Shown here piece by piece: positions 56,315 through 64,000 of a DNA stretch of 64,000 nucleotides. A program made the translations under genes and the position numbers. Below the pieces are notes generated by a model. The model saw nothing but the letters and a program-made list of their open reading frames with translations, searched no databases and had not been told where the DNA came from. Each line of letters begins with the position of its first letter. The first letter of the stretch is position 1. Where the stretch lies: positions 151,293,368 to 151,357,367 of the forward strand of contig CM030358.1 of assembly GCA_017893485.1 (NCBI GenBank), in the 5' to 3' direction. This DNA is from Hemerocallis citrina. Lineage: Eukaryota; Streptophyta; Magnoliopsida; Asparagales; Asphodelaceae.

Positions 56315-57235
56315 CATGCTCAGGTTGTCACTAGTATAATTCCAATTTCATTTAACTCATACTCTCTGTTATTTAGAACATTTCGATGTTCAACTAGTCC
56401 CCATTTCATTTGGTTTTCATAAAATTACTGTACAACTCCAGATTAATTCTTCCTCACATAATTTACATACCAGTATGCGTAAAATAATTTTTGTAACAAT
56501 TAAAACATATTTTCATGTAACTAATTCAAATTATACATTCTAATTACCACATTTCTTCTTTTCGACATTTCTTCACAATTAACATCTCAATCTCTTTACT
56601 AGAAATTCTTCATATTAATTTCTGTTTTTAGTCATTTACCAACCATACGAATCCATAATTTGATTTGTTTATTTCAATGCAACACAAAGGCTCATTAAAA
56701 CACATAAAGTAGCATGGTTTATCTACTAACTTTTGTGTATATAATGTATGACATAGATAATGAAATTTTCCTTCAACAATCCATGGCCATAACTAATTCA
56801 CATAAAAATTAGATTTTTACTAATCAAATCACATACAATTGCACATCAACATTCCAATCAATTTATAGCTCAATTTTTCAATTAAAATGTGTACTCTAAT
56901 TAGCCTTTTTCATGCATCATTTTTTCATTCCAATCTAGCATATATCCCTATTTAGAAATATAGAAAATTTACCCACCTTGTATGGAGAGAAAAATTCACT
57001 AGCAATCCCTAGACAAATGTCCTTGCAGCGAAAATGCTCCTCCTTGAACACGTGCACACAAGCCTCCCAAGCACACCCGAGCTCCTCCTTCTAGTGGTAG
57101 CCGGCCTCCTCTCCATGGTGCAAGCAAAATCCCACACACTCTCAATCTTTCAACTCACAAAAACACTACTAGATAATATAGTTTAGGCTATAGGTTTGGA
57201 AGAGAATAATTTTACACAAGAATAACTAGCCATGT

Positions 57236-57261
57236 GGGGGGGGGGGGGGGGGGGGGGGGGG
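57236..57261. repeat. Run of 26 G
   Basis: Homopolymer inside the solo LTR, directly before TATTTATAC. It may be real or an assembly artefact. Confidence 0.8.
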
Positions 57262-59910
57262 TATTTATACTAAAAATCAAAGAAAATGGAAGGCTAGGAT
57301 CAATTGGTTGGTTGTAAGATGGAGGGCTAGGATAAAATTAGGAGTTACATTAACTACCCACAACCTAGTAACCACCCACTCCAAAATTTGATTTCCCTCC
57401 AAAGATTGCAACCGGCCTACTCTAGAAAATGCATATTGCACGTGTACGTGTAGTGCACGTGCATGTAACTAGGTCCAAAAATTGTACATTTTATTTTATA
57501 TAAAATAAACTCTAGTTTGTATTCTACATTACAAGTTGCATTTTAAAAATAAATTGACTCATGGGCTTTAGTTTTGTGGGCCAAAAATAATTATTTTAAA
57601 AAAAATAAAATAAATAAATTAAATTTTGGGCTTTTAAAAGAAAAGGCTTTTTAAAAGAAAGGGCTTTTCATCCATTTAAAAGAAGGCTTTTGTATAAAAT
57701 AATTTGAAAGCACAAATTTAAATATTTATACCCATCACAATGAAAATAATTATAAGATTTAATTCAACCAAAATATTGCACTTGCACACTACGTGCAAAA
57801 TAAAATAATTTTTCATTAACGAAAAATCAGGGCATTACACTCGCCGTCAACCGAGGCTGGCGAGTTCCCATAGTCGCTACACTCGGGATGGAGGTGCCTC
57901 CGCTGACGGCGGACGCCGTGGTATTCCTCACCGAGGAACACAAGAAGATTTTCGTTCTGAACTGGCAAGTTCGGAAACATGATGGCTTCCTCGGCGATTC
58001 GACGTCGAGCATGCAGGCGGTGAAACACCTGGCGACGCCGAAGGATCGAGCGGCCATGGACACCAGCAGTGCGGGCGACGATGCCTTCGAGATCGCCCGT
58101 TCGGCAGTTTCGGTAAGTATTGATTCCCTCCTTGTTATTTACTTGCATGTTGGTTTTTCTAACTCCCCCCTTCTTTTTTTGTTCGGCTGCAGATAAACAT
58201 TCACTTCGGTCATCTCATGGAGAAGATGATGGAGCTCGAGAAGGAGCTCAAGCAGGAGGCCGATCGTGCTCGGGCTGAAAAGGCGTGCCTCGCCAGCGAG
58301 CTCGACAAACTGAAGGTCGAGTTCGAAGGGAAGACGATGAGGCTTGAATACTTTGAAGGCCTTGTTATGAAGCTCGAGGACGACCTGCTTCGGTAGAGGG
58401 AGGAGTTGGCCAAGTACCTGGTCGAGGCGGTGGAAGCTGCCAAGGTCGCGGTGGCGAAGAAGGCCAAAGATGCGACTATGGGGAAAGCGTAGGGCTTCCT
58501 CGCGGCTAACATGACCAAGGCATATGCTCGCGCCATCGAGGAAGTGACGGAGCGGTACCCTGAGGTCGACTGCTCCGGATGGCAGCTCTTCCCTGACCAC
58601 GTCGACGGCTTCGACGCCGAGTTCGAGGTGGAAGGAGGGGATGACGAAGAGGACATCGAGGTCGAGGTGGTCGGCAAATGCCAGGGGCCCGAGGTGACTC
58701 CGCTAGAAATGGTCCCTCCTTCAGGGGAATCCGACCCCGTCCAATTCGGTCGCCCCGGGAAAGAGGTCGCCCCCTGACTTCTTCTTTTTTTTTTTTGATG
58801 TACTGCCTAATTGCGGACTGGCCACCATATTTTTTTGGACTGAATGAAAAATCCATCTTCTTGAGTTTGGCTAAATCTTTGTGAGTCCATGTCAATGAGT
58901 TTACAAAAGTTCTTGAAATTTGGCTGAGTGTTAATGTTGTCTCGTTCAGGAGTTGTCTTAGTGTTAACCAAACTTGCTAATTTTTTCAGCTCGTTGAGGT
59001 GACCCAACTCGATGACGCGACTCATGCGACAGAGGGGTCAGGTTCCGAGGTCAGCTCAGGGGCGACGAAGTTGTGCCTCGCGAGGTGCCGAGAGCATCTT
59101 TATGAAGTCGAGTTGGGGCGGCGCAGAGCCGAAAGCGAACGAAATCATCTGCAACTAATTGTAGGCCGCAGCGATATCGAGATTCAGAGACTAGAAGGGA
59201 GGCTTGCTGATATGACCCCGAAAGGCGACGATGATGGGTCGTCAACGGCCTTTACTCTTGGCTTGAGACTTAAGTGTCTCCGCCACTCCTTGTCAAAGAT
59301 GACGACGGAGAGGGGCGAGTTATTAGCTGAAATCCACCACTTGCAGATAGTAGAAGAAGAGCTTTTGGCGGAAGAAGAAGAATTAATATCGGCGGTGGGC
59401 AAGTTGATGGCCGAGCGTGACGAGTTAACGACAGAGGTCGACGAGTTGAAGAGGATTACAGTTGACAAGAGTATCGAAGTTACCCAGCTCCGCCAAATTA
59501 TTGCCGACCGTTCTGGTGCTGCAGGCTCCGTTGTGCCCCCTCGCTTCAAGATAGCCGTGAAGGATGACTCTCTGAAGCATCGGATAGTCAAGCTAGAGGC
59601 CGAAGTCGCTCGCCTTAAACCTCGTTCAGGGCCGATCAACGTCAGAAGCACTTCGTGTACCCGTGAAGAGAGCGAGCGAGGGATTTCGTTCTATGAGCTC
59701 GCGACTCGTTCGCTTGTGGTTCGGCAAAGTCCAGGTGACACCCAAAGCGGGGTGGCTATCTCATCGAGCGGAGCATCCGTAGGGGCGACTGTGAGGAGTA
59801 GCGCAGAAGGTACATCTCAGTTTGTCGGTCTAGGGACAAGTGCCGAGGTTAGGCACTGCCGCCCCTGGGTATCTTTGAAGCAAAACATCCCTGTGCCTAG
59901 GAGGCGTTGA

Positions 59911-61297
59911 GGCAGTCTTCTGTTTTCCAAGTTTTGAATCTGTGTCTAAGTATAAGGAGTCGGTCTTGTAATTTTGCTTTTTAACCCCTGTAACTTCGTT
60001 GTAAAGAGAAGTACTTGTAATTTTGATTTGTTCCCCAACTTTATAGAAGCGAAACTTGTTCCCTCTTCTGGACTTGTGTGTTTTGTTAGTCAATTGTGGT
60101 TGTAGGAGCACTTTTGAAGGGCGGGCCACTTCTTACTCGCTTATGAGAACGCTCGGCCAGGTGTGCCGAAGTCCAACGCGATAGTATTTTCTCACGTTTG
60201 AGCGTCGGTGCCCAGAGCGCTCGGCAAGGCGTGCCGAAGTCCAACACGGGAGTTTTTTCTCACGTTTGAGCGTCGGTGCCCAGAGCGCTTGGCAAGGCGT
60301 GCCAAAGCCCAACACGAGAGTTTTTTCTCATGTTTGAGCATCGGTGCCAAGAGCACTCGGCAAGGCATGCAGAAGTCCAACTTTTGACAACTACTTAAAA
60401 TCAGAAGCAAGTCTTCCTTCTTATAGGCACGAAATGTCGACTTTACGAACTTGGGATTGATAAGCAGTGCCATGGTTTTTGCAGCCTCCCGAGGCGCTGC
60501 GAACTGTAAGAGAAATCATTTCAACTTTAAATGAACCATAAGGTTAGCTCTTCTAAGTACTCTTTTCCCATGTCTAGTATAGTGGTAGGAACCCAGTTGT
60601 CAGCCGAGTGAGTTGGATTCCGAAGACGTGGTTCGAGTAAGTTTCAACAGTTGTGCGAGCAGTTCCGAATGGCGAACCACTTCTAGCTCGCTTAAGAGCG
60701 AGCTTGCGAAGCGGAGTCGAGCAAAGTTTTGAACTCCGAACATGTTGTTTGAGTAAGTTTCAACGGTTGTGGGAGCAGTTCCGAATGGCGAACTACTTCT
60801 AGCTCGCTTAAAAGCGAGCTTGCGAAGCGGAGTCGACCCAAGTTTTGGACTCCGAACACGTCGTTTGAGTAAGTTTCAACGGTTGTGGGACCAGTTCCGA
60901 ATGGTGAACCACTTCTAGCTCACTTAAGAGCGAGCTTGCGAAGCGGAGTCGAGCCAAGTTTTAGACTCCGAACACATCGTTTGAGTAAGTTTCAACGGTT
61001 GTGGGAGCAGTTCCGAATGGCGAACTACTTCTAGCTCGCTTAAGAGCGAGCTTGCGAAGCGGAGTCGAGCCAAGTTTTGGACTCCAAACACGTCGTTTGA
61101 GTAAGAGCAATTAAAGGCCTTAAACAGAGAGACAAAATAACCACAAGAGAAGTATGAGGGGGAAAGAAGTCTTTTATTGATAATTGCTAATTGGCTGCTT
61201 CTAAGTTGCAAGCCATTATTACAATGAGAAAGTAAAGAAGAAAATACAAATAAAATGATAGGAATGGCTCGACATTTGAAGGTACTCGGAGAGGCGT
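59911..61297. repeat. Element B interior with two tandem arrays
   Basis: 60145-60390: four 68 bp units (GCGCTCGGCAAGGCGTGCCG) of the type at 52430. 60600-61100: about four units of roughly 112-115 bases containing GTTGTGGGAGCAGTTCCGAA and GCTCGCTTAAGAGCGAGC, the latter a perfect short dyad. No gene is seen here. Confidence 0.85.
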
Positions 61298-62750
61298 TCA
61301 GGCACTCTCTTGGTACTTCAGTAAATGGTCGGCATTCCAAATTCTGGGTATCTTTCTGCCTTCAAGGTCCTCTAGACGATACGCTCCGGGACGGACTACT
61401 TTGGAAACTTTGTACGGTCCTTCCCAATTCGGAGCTAGCTTACTCTTTTGACCAGGAAACGAGATAGCTAGCTTTCTGAGGACCAATGTCCCTTCCTTGA
61501 GATCTGTGGGACGAACCCTTTTTTTGTAGGCCTGCTCAATCCTTCTCCGATAATTTTGCTGGCGAATAGAAGCTCTTTTACGGAGCTCATCAATCAGGTC
61601 CAAATTTGCTCGGAGTTCTCTGGCGTTCTGCTCTTCATCATAGGCAATAAGGCGAAGAGATGGCAGACCAACCTCTAAGGGGATTACAGCCTCGGACCCA
61701 TAGGTGAGATTGAATGGAGACTCTCCTGTGGGGGTCCGTTTCGTAGTGCAGTAGTTCCACAATACATTTGGAAGTTATTCCGCCCATAAGCCTCTGGCCG
61801 ACTTATCTAGTCTCTTCTTGACCCTGGAGAGGATCTGCCTGTTGGCATTCTCTACTTGGCCATTTGACTGAGGATGGGAGACGGAGGAGAAACGTTGCTG
61901 AATGCCAAAGTCTTCACATAAAGATCAGAACGATGCTCTGGTAAACTGTGTTCCATTATCTGTTATTAGGACCCGAGGTACGCCGAACCTACAGATGACA
62001 TTTTTCCAGAAGAACTGCAGCACTTTGTTCTCAGTAATAGTAGCCAATGGTTCAGCCTCAATCCACTTAGAAAAATAGTCGATGGCCACGACTAGGAACT
62101 TGAGTTGGCCTGGAGCTGGTGGGAAAGGACAAAGCAAGTCCATCCCCCACATTGCGAAGGGAATTGGACTTGAGAGAGATGTGAGTTGTGCTTGGGGGAG
62201 CCGACGGATGTTGGAGAACTGCTGACAAGGGCTACATTGCCGGACATGTTGCTCGGCATCTCGAAGTATGGTAGGCCAAAAATACCCGTAGTTCAACACT
62301 TATCTGGCGAGGGACCTTGACCCTGAATGGGCTCCGCCTATACCTTCGTGAAGTTCTTGCAAGGCATACAAGGCTTCTTCCGGGGAGAGGCACCTCAAAT
62401 AGAGTCTGCCATCTACTTGGGTGTAGGAGCATTTGTACAAGACTCATTCAACAAGGGTGTACCGCTCCGCTCTCGTTCGGATTCGACGGGCTTCTTTGCG
62501 GTCTTCGGGAAGGACCCCGTCCCTGAGGAACTCTATCAAAGGCTTCATCCAGTTGTCCTGGAGTTGGACGGGCAGCGACTCCATCGAGTCGGGAGCTTCT
62601 TCTTCTATGCTCGGTCTTAGGAGTACTTCGATTAGGACGGTCTGCTCGAGACCCTGAAGGGAGGAGGAGGCCAATTTGGAGAGGGCATCTGCCTGGGAGT
62701 TTTCTTCTCTAGGGATCTGCTGAATTTGTGCCTCTTCTAATGAAGCCATG
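61298..62750 (-). pseudogene. Integrase region of element B pol
   Basis: In minus-strand order: a linker and the zinc region (H...H then CSPCQQ), VLNYGYFWPTILRDAEQHVR, and the catalytic core with D in GMDLLCPFPP, D in ITDNGTQFT and E in NGQVENANRQ. The C-terminal part follows: YGSEAVIPLEVGLPSLR, KLAPNWEGPYKVSKVV and NADHLLKYQESA. In-frame stops occur near 62300, 61925 and 61770, so no active integrase can be made. The order after RNase H is that of Ty3/gypsy. Confidence 0.88.
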
Positions 62751-62755
62751 AGACC

Positions 62756-64000
62756 TTAAACCTTGGCTAGGTACTTAGCCATTCGGTCGTTTCGCGCCTC
62801 GTACTCTCTTAAGACCTGATTCATGACCAGCTGCGAATCACTGAATATTCGGAGACGTTGTGCCCCTGTCCTGCGTGCCATACCCAGGTCGGCAATAAGG
62901 GCTTCATACTCAGCTTCGTTGTTGGAGGCCTTAAAGTTGATGCGGAGGGAGTATTGGAGAACGAAGTCATCTGGGCCTGCCAGAATGACCCCAGCTCCGC
63001 TCCCTTCGGTGCAAGAGGACCCGTCTACATATACTGTCCAGATGGAAGGCCCGTTTGTCGCTTGGCTAACTTTCGGGATGGTGCTCTCAACAATAAAGTC
63101 AGCTAAGGCTTGAGCCTTGATTGCGGTCCGAGGCTGGTAAGATATGTCATGTTGACTCAGCTCGATCGACCACTTCATCAGATGCCCGGAGGTCTCGGGT
63201 TTGTGTAGGACTTGCTTAAGCAGCTGGTCGGTGAGAACGACCACCGAGTGGGATTGACAATAAGGGCGGAACTTCCTGGCTGCCATAACCAAGGCGTATG
63301 CTATCTTTTCTAATCTCGGATAGCGGAGCTCGGCATCTCTGAGAACCTTGCTCACATAATAGATAGGCTTCTGAGCCTTGTCTTCTTTCCTCACTAGGAC
63401 AGCACTGAGGGTTTGCTCGGAGGCAGCTAGGTAGAGGTAGAATGTTTTCCCGGGGATAGGCTTGCTGAGGAGAGGGGGATTAACCAGGTAGGCCTTCAGT
63501 TGATTGAACGATTCTTGTTGCTGTTGGCCCCACTCGAAGCCCTTAGCCCCCCTGAGGGCTTTGAAGAAAGGAAGACACTTCTCTCCTGACTTAGACAGGA
63601 AGCACCCTATGGCCGCGAGGCGCCCTGTGAGCTTCTGAACCTCTTTCACACTTGTAGGAGGAGCCATGTCCAGTATGGCTTTGATCTTCTCGGGGTTGGC
63701 TTCGATCCCTCTTTGACTGACCATGAAGCCTAGGAACTTTTCCGACGAGACTCCGAACGCACACTTGTTCGGGTTGAGCTTTATATCATGCTTCCTCAAC
63801 ACATCGAATGCTTCTTGGAGATCGGCAATATGGTCAGTCCCATGGATGCTTTTAACTAGCATATCATCTACATTCACTTCCATGTTTTGGCCGATCTGAT
63901 TCTGGAAGACCTTATTGATGAGGTGCTGGTAGGTTGCACCGGCATTTTTCAGCCCGAAGGACCCTATAGCAATAGAGTCCTTGATCGGTGACGAAGGAGG
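62756..64000 (-). pseudogene. RT (C-terminal part), RNase H and second RNase H of element B
   Basis: From 63883 the frame starts in RT palm sequence at VNVDDMLVKS, where the usual Y before VDD is N. It continues with HDIKLNPNKCAFGV and FLGFMVSQRGIEANPEKI. RNase H follows (TFYLYLAASEQTLSAVLV, KIAYALVMAARKFRPY), then a second, archaeal-type RNase H (IWTVYVDGSSCTEGSGAGVI, NNEAEYEALIADLGMA). The frame ends at a TAA at 62756-62758, while the protein pattern continues past it (MASLEEAQIQQIPREENSQA), so the stop is a mutation. The N-terminal RT lies beyond the window. Confidence 0.9.

Larger units (their letters stand above)
54469..57839. mobile_element. Solo LTR (3371 bp), Del/Tekay-like, with CTCGC target duplication
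   Basis: Begins TGTAACGCCCTGA and ends TCAGGGCATTACA, a 13-base inverted end with one mismatch. It is flanked by CTCGC at 54464-54468 and 57840-57844. Length and the TGTAAC...GTTACA-type ends are as in chromovirus Del/Tekay LTRs. No internal coding region is present, so the rest was removed by LTR-LTR recombination. It interrupts an exon of the element B antisense gene and is therefore younger than element B. Confidence 0.88.
53288..59910 (+). pseudogene. Antisense gene of element B, split by a solo LTR
   Basis: Starts MSLSPVSEPSPSAGEAPSPS. After one frame break, 53452-53916 carries FHISEEYELMLLGPG, AFIAGAGLPLHPFSDQVLRW and VSPIQLMPNAWRVINRF, the putative gypsy-type transposon (Transposase_28) pattern also seen in element A. 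Then come a short exon (54292-54468), the solo LTR (54469-57839), the rest of that exon (57845-58112), and coiled-coil segments (58193-58775, MMELEKELKQEADRARAEKA). A final 303-residue frame (58999-59910) has long heptad-like stretches. Internal stops (53919, 53989, 58395, 58490) show decay. Function in the family is unknown. Confidence 0.75.
51146..64000 (-). mobile_element. Element B: Tat-type Ty3/gypsy retrotransposon, truncated by window end
   Basis: Left LTR 51146-51713 begins TGTTGCC and ends ATATCA. Inward of it the minus strand gives a polypurine tract (GGGGTGGGGGGCTCG), so this is the 3' LTR and the element reads leftward. Inside are an antisense gene (53.3-59.9 kb, split by a solo LTR) and then integrase, two RNase H domains and RT on the minus strand to the window edge. 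The second RNase H supports the Tat lineage. Stops throughout pol mark it as decayed. The 5' LTR, gag and protease lie outside. Confidence 0.88.

Overview
The window looks like an intergenic, transposon-dense stretch of a flowering-plant nuclear genome. The evidence is FAR1/MULE transposases, a plant mobile domain (PMD) gene, Ty1/copia and Ty3/gypsy (Tat and Del/Tekay-like) retrotransposons, a plant LINE, Helitrons, MITEs and part of a plant-type GATA factor gene. Base composition and intron style are compatible with a eudicot, but the species cannot be named from the sequence. Almost everything is mobile or decayed. The only host gene I can support is a 5' part of a GATA zinc-finger gene at 50.0-50.6 kb.

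Layout. 0-4.4 kb: a 339 bp Helitron, a decayed copia pol fragment with a 285 bp LTR, a MULE-type MITE with a perfect 9 bp target duplication, and a 153 bp Helitron. 4459-27209: one 22.75 kb Mutator-like element with about 2.5 kb terminal inverted repeats (TIRs). It carries a FAR1/MULE transposase gene reading inward from the left TIR and a PMD-protein gene reading inward from the right TIR. The roughly 13 kb between the genes holds arrays of short hairpins built on AACCCGTT, long fold-backs in three copies, ACATGT-rich repeats and Helitron insertions with captured exons. 27401-38339: a Tat-type LTR retrotransposon (element A, minus strand) with both LTRs and an ATATA duplication. It has gag and protease but no polymerase or integrase, and an antisense gene. 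38.3-40.5 kb: the 3' part of a LINE (minus). 40.5-41.0 kb: a fold-back MITE. About 40997-49236: a second autonomous MULE whose four-exon transposase can be read through with no stop. 50.0-50.6 kb: GATA exons 1-3. 51146 to the window end: a second Tat-type element (element B, minus) with 3' LTR, antisense gene, integrase, two RNase H domains and part of the RT, all carrying stops. Inside it is a 3.37 kb solo LTR flanked by CTCGC.

How the parts relate. The 22.75 kb element repeats the plan of maize MuDR: two convergent genes, each driven from its own TIR. Here the second gene encodes a PMD protein instead of a mudrB-type protein. Each TIR also appears to supply a non-coding first exon and a long first intron made of 341 bp units with internal dyads. 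The two Tat elements show a shared antisense gene with its own TATA box. Element A has lost the enzymes needed to move itself and would need a relative such as element B. Element B sits in the intron that splits the zinc finger of the GATA gene, so that gene is either carrying a very large intron or is broken.

Order of events: the solo LTR entered element B after element B inserted, and element A inserted into the TA repeat between the large MULE and the LINE. All protein family names are from reading motifs, not from searches.
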